A stretch of DNA of 64,000 nt from JAHRVQ01 sp029941905 (GCA_029941905.1 JAPYTQ010000009.1:83458-147457); one strand, 5' to 3'. Positions 17,326-26,927 are shown, counted from the stretch's first letter. The notes: generated from the sequence alone by a model not told the origin. Numbers and translations: made by a program.

Positions 17326-18264
17326 ATGGGATCACTAATCAACGGTCAGTGGAGTCAACAGGATCCCCGTCGGGTCAATAAAAAAGGCGAGTATGTCCGC
17401 CCGGAATCACCTTTTCGTGATTTTATTGGGGCAGATAACATTCGTTTCCCGGCTGAATCCGGGCGCTATCACTTATTCGTCAACGCCGGTTGTCCCTGGG
17501 CATACCGGACGATACTGTATCGATCCATTAAGGGATTGGCGGATATCATCAGCCTGTCCTACACGCTACCTGCCGTGGGCAAAGAAGGCTGGACTTTTGG
17601 TGACACTCCAGAGCCCCTGCTCAGTGCCCAACATATTCACGATGTGTATAGCGCAGCTGATGGCAGCTTTACGGGTCGTGCCACCGTACCTGTGTTGTGG
17701 GACAAACAATTAAAAACAATTGTGAACAACGAATCTGCTGAAATCATCCGCATGCTTAACTCGGCATTTCATGCATTTCCAGGAGTAACATCAGTTGACT
17801 ACTACCCATCTTCACTAGCGGGCGAAATCGACACGCTCAACGCAGAGATTTACCAGCATGTTAACAATGGCGTCTATCGATGTGGTTTCGCCCAATCACA
17901 GTCAGCTTATGAAACAGCCTTTGATAATCTGTTCGCCACACTCGATAAACTGGATTTACGATTGTCCCGGCAAAGATTCCTTTGCGGTGACACCCTTGAC
18001 TCGATCACAGAGGCCGACTGGCGCCTGTTTGCCACCCTGGTTCGGTTTGATACAGCCTACCACGGACAATTTCGATGCAACCGGAATCGTTTAGTTGACT
18101 ATGAATATCTGTGGCCCTATACCCGAGATCTATTCCAGCAGCCGAATGTGGCGGAGACTGTTGATGTGGACGCTATCAAGGGAATTTACTACGGCGGGCG
18201 AGCCCCCTTTATTATTCCAAAGGGGCCCGATATTGATTTTCTTGAACCCCATGGGCGCGGTTAA
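17326..18264 (+). CDS. Xi-class glutathione S-transferase (glutathionyl-hydroquinone reductase-like)
   Basis: A 312-residue Xi-class GST. The catalytic Cys is in NAGCPWAYRTILYR, the family-defining CPWA motif near residue 53. The conserved TVPVLWDKQLKTIVNNESAEIIRM block contacts the glutathione gamma-glutamyl group, and the C-terminal helical domain contains SRQRFLCGDTLDSITEADWRLFATLVRFD. Known members (YqjG/EcM4, PcpF) reduce glutathionyl-hydroquinones using glutathione in the cytoplasm, a repair step in aromatic and quinone metabolism, which fits the aromatic catabolic genes in the window. Its TAA stop lies inside the 6-bp duplication flanking the MITE-like element. Confidence 0.9.
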   Translation: MGSLINGQWSQQDPRRVNKKGEYVRPESPFRDFIGADNIRFPAESGRYHLFVNAGCPWAYRTILYRSIKGLADIISLSYTLPAVGKEGWTFGDTPEPLLSAQHIHDVYSAADGSFTGRATVPVLWDKQLKTIVNNESAEIIRMLNSAFHAFPGVTSVDYYPSSLAGEIDTLNAEIYQHVNNGVYRCGFAQSQSAYETAFDNLFATLDKLDLRLSRQRFLCGDTLDSITEADWRLFATLVRFDTAYHGQFRCNRNRLVDYEYLWPYTRDLFQQPNVAETVDVDAIKGIYYGGRAPFIIPKGPDIDFLEPHGRG

Positions 18265-18392
18265 CTGGTGCTTATCCATAAATAGGTGAATTTCGACTTC
18301 AGCACCCTACTTTGCGCATATTGAGTCTATTTTAATAGCACAAAACGTGACTGGAAAAGCACACATAATCACTTATGGATAGGCACTAACTG
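18262..18392. mobile_element. MITE-like element (119 bp) with terminal inverted repeats and a 6-bp target duplication
   Basis: The left end at 18268 reads GTGCTTATCCATAAAT and the right end, read inward on the other strand from 18386, reads GTGCCTATCCATAAGT: 14 of 16 bases match. Both ends are flanked by TAACTG (18262-18267 and 18387-18392), consistent with a target-site duplication. The 119-bp interior contains no gene, so the element would be non-autonomous. It inserted exactly at the stop codon of the GST gene, duplicating the stop triplet. The parent transposase family was not identified. Confidence 0.7.
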
Positions 18393-18403
18393 GCAAAACA
18401 TAC

Positions 18404-19660
18404 TCAGTCAATCCGACTGAGCTTCTTCAACTTTCCAGCCCCGAATGCAATGGCTATAGCGATCGCTGTGAGCATCGTCAGCCCGGCATCGAAGCCGTGG
18501 GTTAAATCATACAACAGGCCTAGCGACAAGGGGCCGAGTACACCGCCTACCTCCGCTGCGGAGAAGAAGAGCCCGGTTGCCACACCAATGTATCGTTCCC
18601 CAATGCCCGGTAATTCAACCAGCGTCAGCACCAGGATAGTCATCAGGGACGAACGGGCAATGCCTTGCAGCACCAGCCCGCTGAACAACAATGGCTCTGC
18701 TTCGAACCGCAGTAAAATACTGGCACCAGCAGCGAGCAAACTGAGCCCGATAAGAATGTGAAACCGCCGTTGGGGGGTCGCCAGCCGGGGAATGGTGAGT
18801 GAACCGACCAAACCGATAATTGTGGGTATCGCTGCCCAGTAGCCTGCTTCCGTGAGGGACATGCCGCCTGAGCGCAATAACTCCGGGAGCCAGTTATTCA
18901 GACCATGATTGAACAGAAACACTCCAATGCTCATCAGCAGTACGACAACGACCGCCGGCTGCCGGATCAGTAACCTCAACACCTGGACTTGCGGCAATTG
19001 TTGGCTGGAGGTCTGCCGGTGCTGCAGGTTGAGGCTGGGATGCGCGGCGCTCGCAAGCCAGATCAGCGCCGCCGCAGCGCTGACACCCGCCCACAGAAAC
19101 ATCACACTTTGCCACTCATGATCAACCCCGGGTAGAATCAAGGAATGCGTCAGTGTCAACGTCACAATGCCACCGATTGCCGGGCCGGTCATATAGATAC
19201 CCATTGCCAGCCCGCGAGAAGAGCCGGAGAAACATTCTGTAATCACCGTTGGTGCACCGGCAGAAACAATGGGCCCGCCGAGGCCAAACAGCATGACCGC
19301 CAACAGGAGCTCAGTAAAGCTCGCTGCCATACCCCTGGCCAATACCGATGCAGCGATCAGTAACCCACCTATTGTCAGTGCCCAGCGGGGACCTATTTTG
19401 TCGAGTAACATGCCGCCGGGAATCGCCGAGAATATATAAACCAGCTGCCAGGCGCCCATGATAGTACCCATCTGCATATGGGTCATTTCAAGATCAGATT
19501 CAATCAGGCCAACCAGTGGCGCGAGGCTCGTGGCTGCCAGCCCAAATGCGGCATACAGTACCCAAACGCCAAATAGTAACAACCAACGATACCAGGATGG
19601 CGCTGCAGGCAAGTTAAGCTTCCTTAAATTTTGTACTAGGGATGAGAGCAAGAGTACCAC
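18404..19660 (-). CDS. MFS transporter
   Basis: A 418-residue major facilitator with about 12 membrane helices. The N-terminal half contains TIMGAWQLVYIFSAIPGGMLLDKIGPRW, which holds the conserved loop 2-3 Gly/Asp/Arg motif, and SAGAPTVITECFSGSSRGLAMG resembles the nitrate/cyanate/sugar-phosphate branches. The start used is GTG at 19660, without a strong RBS; a later start is possible. Upstream it is divergent from the PhyH gene at 19737 with a 76-bp intergenic region; downstream is the MITE-like element. Substrate unknown. Confidence 0.86.
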   Translation of the reverse strand: MVLLLSSLVQNLRKLNLPAAPSWYRWLLLFGVWVLYAAFGLAATSLAPLVGLIESDLEMTHMQMGTIMGAWQLVYIFSAIPGGMLLDKIGPRWALTIGGLLIAASVLARGMAASFTELLLAVMLFGLGGPIVSAGAPTVITECFSGSSRGLAMGIYMTGPAIGGIVTLTLTHSLILPGVDHEWQSVMFLWAGVSAAAALIWLASAAHPSLNLQHRQTSSQQLPQVQVLRLLIRQPAVVVVLLMSIGVFLFNHGLNNWLPELLRSGGMSLTEAGYWAAIPTIIGLVGSLTIPRLATPQRRFHILIGLSLLAAGASILLRFEAEPLLFSGLVLQGIARSSLMTILVLTLVELPGIGERYIGVATGLFFSAAEVGGVLGPLSLGLLYDLTHGFDAGLTMLTAIAIAIAFGAGKLKKLSRID

Positions 19661-19736
19661 TGAAATGTTTCCATTTGGGAAACCTCACTGGTACCCTGTC
19701 GAACCCGAATCAGCCAGAACAGCATCAGGCAACATT

Positions 19737-20690
19737 ATGAACCTCTCACCTGACCACATCGCTTTCTTCAAAGACAATGGTTACCTGCTGCTTGAAGGAC
19801 TCCTGGACCCCGCACTGTGTGCACAGGTCCGTGACCGAATGTGGAATTCGCTGCCCGAGGATTCCCGACTCCGACGAGATGATCCATCAACCCATATCGG
19901 GCCTTTCAGGGAAGAGGATATCCAGAACGATTCTATTCACCTTCGCCAGGGATATCGCTGGCAAAACCGTGAATTCGGCACAGATCCACTTCTGCTCGAC
20001 CTGATCTACAACGAACGCATCTGCGCCATCGCCGAGCAACTTCTGGGTAAGGGTATGCTGGAGCCACCCAAAGTTGGTGGCAAGCTCATGGGCAGTGAAG
20101 GTGCAGCCTGGCCAAATGGCCCCATTGACCCGGCTATCAGTGAAGGCGTACGCGGGGTCTACAATACTTTACCCTACGGGGATAAACCCAGGGAAAACGA
20201 CTACTGCCATACGGATGGCCACCCATTCAACCTTGGCGTTGTGGGCTTAATTGATGACGTCCCGAGTGATGGGGGTGGCTTCAAGATCTGGCCAAAATCC
20301 CATCGAAGGCTCTATCCAACCTTCCAGATGCAGTATGACCAGCCGAGAATCCCTTACTATGCCCATCTGCCCAGCCACAAGGGAATAATTCAGAGTCCAG
20401 CCTATGACAAAGAAATCAAGGCCATCTTGCGGGATACTCCCGCAGTAGACTGCTGGGGGAAAGAAGGAGATATCGTTTTCTGGCACCATCGTCAGGCGCA
20501 TATGGCGGGGCATAACTATACCCATGTTATTCGCCAGGCTGTATTGTACGACTTCAAACGAACGGACCTGGATACCTGTCGAATGGACCCACCCCAGGAT
20601 GATATGTGGCGGGACTGGTCGAACGAGCTACGCGCATCCGACGCTTCATATTCGGAAGCGTTTGCCGCCTCACAACGTTTGACGGTTTAG
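19737..20690 (+). CDS. Phytanoyl-CoA dioxygenase (PhyH) family protein
   Basis: A 317-residue Fe(II)/2-oxoglutarate dioxygenase. The start at 19737 (MNLSPDHIAFFKDNGYLLLEG) matches the classic PhyH N-terminus; the frame is open further upstream but runs over the divergent MFS gene. Iron ligands: H-x-D in YCHTDGHPF and the distal His in WHHRQAHMAGHNYTHVIRQA, with the following Arg for 2-oxoglutarate. GGGFKIWPKSHRRLYP is the conserved gain-of-structure loop between them. The substrate is unknown. It lies between a divergent transporter and a convergent luciferase-like monooxygenase, with 10 bp to the latter. Confidence 0.87.
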   Translation: MNLSPDHIAFFKDNGYLLLEGLLDPALCAQVRDRMWNSLPEDSRLRRDDPSTHIGPFREEDIQNDSIHLRQGYRWQNREFGTDPLLLDLIYNERICAIAEQLLGKGMLEPPKVGGKLMGSEGAAWPNGPIDPAISEGVRGVYNTLPYGDKPRENDYCHTDGHPFNLGVVGLIDDVPSDGGGFKIWPKSHRRLYPTFQMQYDQPRIPYYAHLPSHKGIIQSPAYDKEIKAILRDTPAVDCWGKEGDIVFWHHRQAHMAGHNYTHVIRQAVLYDFKRTDLDTCRMDPPQDDMWRDWSNELRASDASYSEAFAASQRLTV

Positions 20691-20700
20691 ATCGGACCGT

Positions 20701-21690
20701 TCACATCAACCGCGCAGCCTCCGCGGTAATTTCAAAGCTGCGAAGGCGCTTTGCATGCTCAAAAATGGAGCAGACCAGCATTAGTTCATCGGCACCTGTC
20801 TCATCAACAAACCGGCTCATGCCATTTTGAATGGTTTCAGGCGACCCTACTGCTGAATAGCTGCTCATCTGTGACAATAATGTTTGATCCTCTGGCTTCA
20901 TGGAATTTTCAAAATCCGCGATCGGCGGCGGTAACTGCCCCGGGGTCCCCTTGCGAAGGTTGAGAAACGATTGGAGTGAAGAAGAGCGCAGGTAATTCGC
21001 TTCTTCATCGGTTTCCGCAGCGCACACATTGAAGCCCAACATGATGTAAGGGGCATCCAGCTGATCCGACGGCTTAAATCGGTCGCGATATATGTCGATG
21101 GCCTGGTTCATTTGCGCCGGTGCAAAATGAGAAGCAAAAGCAAAGGGTAAGCCCAGCATCGCCGCCAGTTGCGCGCCAAACAAACTTGAACCCAGAATCC
21201 ACAAGGGCACATTTGTTCCGTCACCGGGTACTGCCGTCACTCTTTGGCCAGGCTGCGACTGCTTCAAATAGTACTGAAGTTCGACCACATCCCTGGGAAA
21301 ATCCTCCGCACTGCCTGCCAGTGTCCGACGCAGTGCCTGGGAAGTGATCTGATCAGTACCGGGTGCACGACCCAACCCAAGATCGATTCTATCGGGATAA
21401 AGTGAAGCGAGGGTGCCAAACTGTTCTGCAATGACCAAAGGCGAATGATTCGGCAACATGATGCCCCCTGCGCCCAGTCGAATCGTCGAGGTGCCACCGG
21501 CAATGTAGCCTATCACCACCGATGTCGCCGCGCTGGCGATACCTTTCATATTATGATGTTCTGCCACCCAGTAACGCTCGTACCCCCATTTTTCTGCATG
21601 TTGTGCCAGATCCAGGGTATTTTGCAGTGCCCTGGCTGGTGTACTGCCCTCTGTGACGGGTGCAAGATCGAGAATAGAGAATTTTGTCAT
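20701..21690 (-). CDS. Luciferase-like (LLM class) flavin-dependent oxidoreductase
   Basis: A 329-residue bacterial-luciferase-fold protein. The start MTKFSILDLAPVTEG at 21690 gives the usual length; the frame extends 14 residues further without an RBS. Conserved blocks: GYERYWVAEHHNM, GAGGIMLPNHSPLVIAEQFGTL, YPDRIDLGLGRAPGTD and the FMN/substrate-loop WILGSSLFGAQLAA. It resembles the YhbW branch. These enzymes use reduced FMN to monooxygenate or reduce substrates; the substrate here is unknown. The gene converges on the PhyH gene. Confidence 0.88.
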   Translation of the reverse strand: MTKFSILDLAPVTEGSTPARALQNTLDLAQHAEKWGYERYWVAEHHNMKGIASAATSVVIGYIAGGTSTIRLGAGGIMLPNHSPLVIAEQFGTLASLYPDRIDLGLGRAPGTDQITSQALRRTLAGSAEDFPRDVVELQYYLKQSQPGQRVTAVPGDGTNVPLWILGSSLFGAQLAAMLGLPFAFASHFAPAQMNQAIDIYRDRFKPSDQLDAPYIMLGFNVCAAETDEEANYLRSSSLQSFLNLRKGTPGQLPPPIADFENSMKPEDQTLLSQMSSYSAVGSPETIQNGMSRFVDETGADELMLVCSIFEHAKRLRSFEITAEAARLM

Positions 21691-21809
21691 AACAACTACA
21701 TTAATCGCCAAAGGGCACCATACTATCATCACTGGTCACTTGTTGAATTGTCTCGCCTGCCGGGCAAATGACGTAAAAGCGCAAACAAAATAAATGGTAT
21801 GGTGAGCCC

Positions 21810-23309
21810 ATGAGCCAGGAGTCTACTAATCTAAAAACACCTATCCGGTTTAACAACAGCTATGTCGGGTTGCCGGAACAGTTTTACGCCCGACAACTGC
21901 CCGTACCTGTCTCAGCACCGGCATTGATACGCGTAAATTCGTCGCTGGCCGATTCCGTGGGCATAGACTCAGACTGGCTGGCTTCGAAGGCTGGTATCGA
22001 AATGGTAGCAGGGAATCAAATGCCCGTCGGTGCGGAACCCATCGCTACTGTCTATGCCGGACACCAGTTTGGTAACTGGAATCCTCAGCTTGGGGATGGC
22101 AGGGCTGTGCTGCTGGGCGAGGTGATTGCCAAAGACGGTTCGAGGCATGACTTACAGTTGAAGGGCTCCGGCCCAACGCCATATTCACGGGGCGGCGACG
22201 GCCGTGCGCCGCTGGGACCGGTGTTGCGCGAATATATAGTGAGCGAAGCCATGGCCGCATTGGGAATCCCGACCACCCGAAGCCTGGCCGCCGTAACCAC
22301 CGGTGAAGAGGTTTTCCGGGATGACATTTTACCCGGCGCTGTTTTGCTGCGGGTTGCCCAGAGTCATATTCGTATCGGCACCTTCCAGTTTTTCGCTGCC
22401 CGACAGAACCACGACGCTATCCGGATTCTGGCTGACCATGTGATTGCCAGGCATTATCCCGAAGCTTTGACTGCTGACAATCCCTATCTGGCCTTGCTCA
22501 ATGCTGTTATCAACCTGCAGGCAGGTTTAATTGCCCGCTGGCAACTGGTGGGTTTTGTTCACGGGGTCATGAACACTGACAATATGCTCTTGTCCGGCGA
22601 AACCATCGATTACGGCCCCTGTTCGTTTATGGATGGTTTCGATCCGAATATGGTGCTGAGTTCGATCGACCATGCAGGGCGTTACGCCTATAGCAACCAA
22701 CCGGGAATCGCGCAATGGAACCTGATGAATCTGGCCCAGTCACTTCTGCCGATAATAGACAGCAATCAGGAGACGGCGCTGTCGCTGGCACAGGAATCCG
22801 TCAATGGATTCCCGGCGCTGTTTCGCGAAGCTTATCAACAGGGCATCAATCAAAAACTGGGCTTCGAACAAAACGACGACGAAGACCCTGCCCTGATAGA
22901 AGACTTATTCGCAATGATGACGACGCTGAAAGTCGATTTTACCCTGACTTTTCGACACTTTTACGATCTGGCCAATCCGCTTCATGAAACAAACTCCCCG
23001 GATAACAGTTTCAAATTGCCTGCGGAGTTTGATTCGTGGCTAAAGCGCTGGCATAAAAGATTAACCAATGAGGAAAGAGACCCCGAGATTCTGGCAGAGG
23101 GATTGAAGCAGGCGAATCCCTTATTTATACCCCGCAACCACCTTATCGAGGAGGTTATTGAAGCGGCAGTCCGACAAGCAGATTTTGAACCTTTCCATGA
23201 GCTGGTGAATGTGCTGGAGAACCCCTGCGAGTACCAGCCCGGCATGTCAAAATACACCCAGCCACCCAGCCCCGATCAAGTCGTCAAGCAAACATTCTGT
23301 GGCACATAA
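21810..23309 (+). CDS. selO: Protein adenylyltransferase SelO (YdiU/UPF0061)
   Basis: A 499-residue pseudokinase of the SelO family, which transfers AMP from ATP to protein hydroxyl groups, linked to redox stress. Diagnostic segments: VYAGHQFGNWNPQLGDGRAV, LKGSGPTPYSRGGDGRA, the catalytic HGVMNTDNM and the metal-binding DYGPCSFMDGFDP. The C-terminus ends QTFCGT with a Cys three residues from the end, the position where some homologues carry selenocysteine or a redox Cys; here a normal TGT codon is used. Slightly longer than the E. coli protein. It is monocistronic in appearance; a GGTGAG sequence precedes the ATG. Confidence 0.95.
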   Translation: MSQESTNLKTPIRFNNSYVGLPEQFYARQLPVPVSAPALIRVNSSLADSVGIDSDWLASKAGIEMVAGNQMPVGAEPIATVYAGHQFGNWNPQLGDGRAVLLGEVIAKDGSRHDLQLKGSGPTPYSRGGDGRAPLGPVLREYIVSEAMAALGIPTTRSLAAVTTGEEVFRDDILPGAVLLRVAQSHIRIGTFQFFAARQNHDAIRILADHVIARHYPEALTADNPYLALLNAVINLQAGLIARWQLVGFVHGVMNTDNMLLSGETIDYGPCSFMDGFDPNMVLSSIDHAGRYAYSNQPGIAQWNLMNLAQSLLPIIDSNQETALSLAQESVNGFPALFREAYQQGINQKLGFEQNDDEDPALIEDLFAMMTTLKVDFTLTFRHFYDLANPLHETNSPDNSFKLPAEFDSWLKRWHKRLTNEERDPEILAEGLKQANPLFIPRNHLIEEVIEAAVRQADFEPFHELVNVLENPCEYQPGMSKYTQPPSPDQVVKQTFCGT

Positions 23310-23388
23310 CAGAACTGTGTGCAGATACTGGACGCCACTCGCGATACGAAACTTAAACCCAATAACCTGAAACTATAAAGGCACCCTG

Positions 23389-24153
23389 ATGGAAACCGTG
23401 AAAGTTCACACACAAGACGCAGTGCAAACTGTGACCCTCAATCGACCTGAGTCCCTCAATGCATTCAATGGCCAGTTGATGGACGACCTTGCGGATGCAT
23501 TCCTTGGAGCGGCTAAAGACACCAGCGTCAAAGTGCTTATCGTCACTGGTGAAGGCAGGGCATTTTCAGCCGGGGCGGATCTTTCCGAAAAAGGACGTAC
23601 ACTAAACCCACCGAAGCATGGCCTGGCGGGTCTTCTGGATGCCATTGTCGATTTCCCGAAGCCATTTCTACTGGCAGTTAACGGCCTCGGCGTGGGGATC
23701 GGCGCGACCATCTGTGGATTAGCGGACTTCACCTACATGGCAGAGTCTGCGCGCCTCCGATGTCCTTTTTCTGCCCTCGGCCTGACTGCTGAAGCCGGAA
23801 GTACTTACAGTTTTCCGCAGATGATGGGACGGCAAAAAGCCAACTGGTTTCTGTGGGCGGCAGAGTGGATGAGCGCACAAGAGTGCCTCGATGCAGGGCT
23901 AGCACTGGAAGTTTTACCGAATGATCAATTACTTGATCGGGTCAATGAACAAGCGGCCAAACTCGCAGCCCTACCCCTGTCATCAGTGATGAAGACCAAG
24001 GAAGTCATGATGGGACCCCACAAGGCCGGATTAAAAGCCAATATTTTGAAAGAAAACGAAGGACTGGCTGTACTTACTGGAGCCCCGGCCAATGTCGAAG
24101 CCATCACCGCTTTTATGCAGAAACGGGAACCTGACTTTTCAAAGATCGAGTAG
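23389..24153 (+). CDS. Enoyl-CoA hydratase/isomerase family protein
   Basis: A 254-residue crotonase. Signatures: VTLNRPESLNAFN near residue 16, the oxyanion strand AFSAGADLSEKG, and NGLGVGIGATICGLADFTYMAE. The following RLRCPFSALGLTAEAGSTYSFPQMMG resembles enoyl-CoA isomerase (PaaG/ECI-like) members, in which the catalytic acid is a Glu in this region. Start supported by AAAGG upstream. It follows selO by 80 bp on the same strand and could be separately transcribed. Confidence 0.88.
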   Translation: METVKVHTQDAVQTVTLNRPESLNAFNGQLMDDLADAFLGAAKDTSVKVLIVTGEGRAFSAGADLSEKGRTLNPPKHGLAGLLDAIVDFPKPFLLAVNGLGVGIGATICGLADFTYMAESARLRCPFSALGLTAEAGSTYSFPQMMGRQKANWFLWAAEWMSAQECLDAGLALEVLPNDQLLDRVNEQAAKLAALPLSSVMKTKEVMMGPHKAGLKANILKENEGLAVLTGAPANVEAITAFMQKREPDFSKIE

Positions 24154-24186
24154 CACTTTTAGTCAAGGCGTATTCAGCGCGCGCAT

Positions 24187-25449
24187 TCAAGGCGGGTCTT
24201 TGTAAATCAAACGCTTGCTATAGTTATGCAAACCAATAGATTGCCGTACATCACGGGTCTGGATCATGCCAATAAAAATGAAATCATTACGGGGATCAAT
24301 CCAGAACCAGGTTCCGGCAATTCCCCACCACCAGTAATTACCTTCCGGCTGGTTTGCCGCCCTGGCTGAATCGTTAACAACCGCAAAGTCCAGCCCAAAG
24401 GTGTTACCGTTTCCAATAAGATTCCCGCTGGCGTTGACGGTATCGTCCAGCTGTTTTTGGCGCATCAACTGAGTGGATTTTTTTGACAGTATTCTGACAC
24501 CGTCGAGTTCACCACCATTTAAATGCATCCGGGCAAATCGCATATAGTCTGACACGGTTGAAACCAACCCTCCGCCGCCTGACAACAATACAGGTTCTTG
24601 CAGATAATCCTTGTTAGGCTCACTCACCAGTTTGCCATCACGATTGAGTTTATAATAACGCGCCAGGCGTGGTGCCTTGTCAGCTGGTACATAGAAGGCA
24701 GTATCAATCATGCTCAGGGGTTTGAAGATCTTTTCTTCCAGGTACCTGTCCAGAGGCATTTTTGACAGCACCTCAACCAGGTATCCCTGGACATCCACAG
24801 AAACGCTGTACTGCCACTTCGTACCCGGTTGAGCCCACAAGGGTATGTTCGAAAGCTTCAGGATCATTTCTTTCAATGTAGAGTTACGATCCATTACATT
24901 CGCTTTGACGTAAAGCGTATCCACCTGGGATTGGGAGAAGAAACCATAAGTCAATCCGCCACTATGACTCATCAGTTCCCGAATAGTCATCGGGTGATTC
25001 ATCGGTTCTGTTATTGGCATGCCGTCAGGTCCGTCTTGCTTCGCCACCTGCAAATTTCTGAATTCTGGAATGTAGTTCTCCACGGGGTCGGACAATTTGA
25101 ACCGCCCCTCGTCGTATAACATCATCAGGGCAGTACCTGCGATCGGCTTGGTCATGGAATAGATTCTGAAAATCGTGTCCTTTGTCATGGGCACCCGGTT
25201 CTCGACATCCTGTAAACCGATAGATTTCAAATGCAGTACGTTGCCATGCTGCGTGGCCATTGTTACAGCACCTGATAATTTCCCGGAATCAACCTGCTGC
25301 TGAAGCAGAGCAGAAACCGCATTCAACCGCTGTTTGAAGTCCGGCTCGCCCCTGGCATTCGCAGACGGCTGGTAGACTGTGAGCGCGAGAAAGATAACGA
25401 AGGCTGCAAAAAAGTGGCGGGATAACACTGACGGCAAACAGATATTCAT
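24187..25449 (-). CDS. Exported serine hydrolase, class C beta-lactamase family
   Basis: A 420-residue protein with a penicillin-binding/beta-lactamase fold. An N-terminal signal peptide runs to about ANA (residue 32). The nucleophile motif S-x-x-K is in FRIYSMTKPIAGTALMMLYDEG. The second motif is Y-S-V in KWQYSVSVDVQGYLVE and the C-terminal strand is WWWGIAGTWFWIDP, as in esterase-like members. It is likely a periplasmic esterase or peptidase and not a true beta-lactamase. The start at 25449 is used because the signal peptide begins there; the frame extends 14 residues upstream. Confidence 0.87.
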   Translation of the reverse strand: MNICLPSVLSRHFFAAFVIFLALTVYQPSANARGEPDFKQRLNAVSALLQQQVDSGKLSGAVTMATQHGNVLHLKSIGLQDVENRVPMTKDTIFRIYSMTKPIAGTALMMLYDEGRFKLSDPVENYIPEFRNLQVAKQDGPDGMPITEPMNHPMTIRELMSHSGGLTYGFFSQSQVDTLYVKANVMDRNSTLKEMILKLSNIPLWAQPGTKWQYSVSVDVQGYLVEVLSKMPLDRYLEEKIFKPLSMIDTAFYVPADKAPRLARYYKLNRDGKLVSEPNKDYLQEPVLLSGGGGLVSTVSDYMRFARMHLNGGELDGVRILSKKSTQLMRQKQLDDTVNASGNLIGNGNTFGLDFAVVNDSARAANQPEGNYWWWGIAGTWFWIDPRNDFIFIGMIQTRDVRQSIGLHNYSKRLIYKDPP

Positions 25450-25605
25450 TGATTTTCTTCGAGGTTCCTTAGGTTCAGGTGAATATGACAATTATTGCCC
25501 CGAGAGTAAACCTGTAAACAAGTGCCTGATTTCCCAAATCCTGCTTGCCAAACGAATTGAAGTCGCATAGTTTTGTTACTCAATACTGAAAATCAGGTAA
25601 AGCTT

Positions 25606-26820
25606 ATGACTGCCCTGGAAGGAATGCGGATTCTGGACATGACTCAATGGGAGGCAGGAACTGCCTGCACGCAAGCATTGGCGTGGCTGGGTGCCGATGT
25701 TGTGAAAGTTGAACAACCGGTCACTGGTGACCCGGGTCGTGGCCGAATTGGCGGTTCGACACTGGACCGGGAATATTTTGTGATGTGGAACAGCAACAAA
25801 CGCAGCGTCACCCTGAGCCTTGACCAGCCCAGGGGTCGTGAGTTGTTGCTGGAGATGGTGCCACACTATGATGTATTTATAGAAAACTATGGCCCGGGTG
25901 TTGTCGAAAAACTGGATATTGGCTACGACGTGATGAAAGCCATTAACCCCGAGATTATTTACGTACGCATCAAGGGGTTTGGCACCAGTGGTCCCTATGC
26001 AGACTACAAATGTATGGATATGGTGGCCCAGGCCGCTGCAGGTGCGTTCTCTATCACCGGTGAACCCGACGGTCCACCCATGCGACCGGGTCCGACAATG
26101 GGAGATGCAGGTACGGGCACTCAGGCAGCTCTGGTCGTTTCAGCGGCCTACGCCCAGAAGCTGCGAACGGGAGAAGGCCAACTGATTGAACTCTCGATGC
26201 AGGAAGCCATGACCTATTACCTGCGGACTGCCGTATCAAGCACTCAATATGGCAAGATGCCCACACCCCGAACCGGCAATGGCAGCAACCCTTTTATGGC
26301 ACTCTACCCCTGTGCACCGGGCGGTGCTAATGACTATGTCTTTATCATGGCGGTTAATCCAAAGATGTGGGCGGCGCTCTCTACAGCCATTGGACAACCT
26401 GACCTCATGCAAGATCCACGATTCAAGCGCGGGGCCGATCGCCACGAAAATCGAGAGGCACTATTTGAAATAATCGCAGGCTGGACTCGACAGCACTCCA
26501 AAAAAGAAGCTATGCAGATTTTTGCCGAGTCAGGAATCTGCGCCAGCCAGGTTTACGAAACCAATGACCTGTTTACCGATCCACACCTGCTGGAACGAGA
26601 ATTTATCCACGAGGTGCGCCACGCAGACCATGGTGATATTAAACTGCTCGGCTGGCCAGCAAAAATGTCGAAGAGCGAAGTCCCAATTCAGGCTGCCCCC
26701 TTGCTGGGTGAACACACCGATGAGGTAATGGCCCAGGACCTGGGTCTTGAAGAAAAAGATATCGAAGCTCTACGCAAAGAAGGCGCGATTGGGCGGGAGA
26801 TGGTTGATCGCGGTGCATAG
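25606..26820 (+). CDS. CaiB/BaiF family (class III) CoA-transferase
   Basis: A 404-residue family III CoA-transferase, moving CoA between a thioester donor and a carboxylic acid through an aspartyl-CoA intermediate. The N-terminus ALEGMRILDMTQWEAGTACTQALAWLGADVVKVEQP and the Rossmann block SVTLSLDQPRGRELL are typical. The catalytic Asp is expected in the segment KCMDMVAQAAAGAFSITGEPDG. The start at 25606 preserves the family N-terminus; AGGTAA lies upstream. It is divergent from the beta-lactamase-fold gene. Immediately downstream begins an integron attC site, so this gene marks the edge of the cassette insertion. Confidence 0.9.
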   Translation: MTALEGMRILDMTQWEAGTACTQALAWLGADVVKVEQPVTGDPGRGRIGGSTLDREYFVMWNSNKRSVTLSLDQPRGRELLLEMVPHYDVFIENYGPGVVEKLDIGYDVMKAINPEIIYVRIKGFGTSGPYADYKCMDMVAQAAAGAFSITGEPDGPPMRPGPTMGDAGTGTQAALVVSAAYAQKLRTGEGQLIELSMQEAMTYYLRTAVSSTQYGKMPTPRTGNGSNPFMALYPCAPGGANDYVFIMAVNPKMWAALSTAIGQPDLMQDPRFKRGADRHENREALFEIIAGWTRQHSKKEAMQIFAESGICASQVYETNDLFTDPHLLEREFIHEVRHADHGDIKLLGWPAKMSKSEVPIQAAPLLGEHTDEVMAQDLGLEEKDIEALRKEGAIGREMVDRGA

Positions 26821-26840
26821 AACAACTATAAGAAGGAGCT

Positions 26841-26927
26841 GCCTAACATGCAGTTGAAGCCATTCCTCCGCCTACGGCTCCGTCACTCGGACGTGGCTAC
26901 GCCACGCCGCTTAACTGGGTGTTATGT
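26841..26927 (+). repeat. Integron recombination site attC (first)
   Basis: 87-bp attC-like site. It opens with GCCTAAC (R'', fits RYYYAAC) and closes with GTTATGT (R', fits GTTRRRY). The inner arms are imperfectly complementary: AGTTGAAGC on the left against AGTTAAGC read from the right on the other strand, leaving one extra base as in the extrahelical base of folded attC. The interior is a variable stem. Twenty bases separate it from the CoA-transferase stop, the last few being the end of a lost cassette reading frame (GAAGGAGCTGCCTAA). Confidence 0.8.

Noticed and set aside
19458..19736. Extended start for the PhyH gene
   Set aside because: It would overlap about 200 bp of the divergent MFS gene, and the family N-terminus begins at 19737.
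23295..23309. Selenocysteine in SelO
   Set aside because: The C-terminal Cys near the end is coded by TGT and no in-frame TGA interrupts the gene.
26821..26846. A cassette gene ending at the first attC
   Set aside because: Only four codons of the frame ending in the GCCTAA box remain open, so there is only a scrap of a lost gene.
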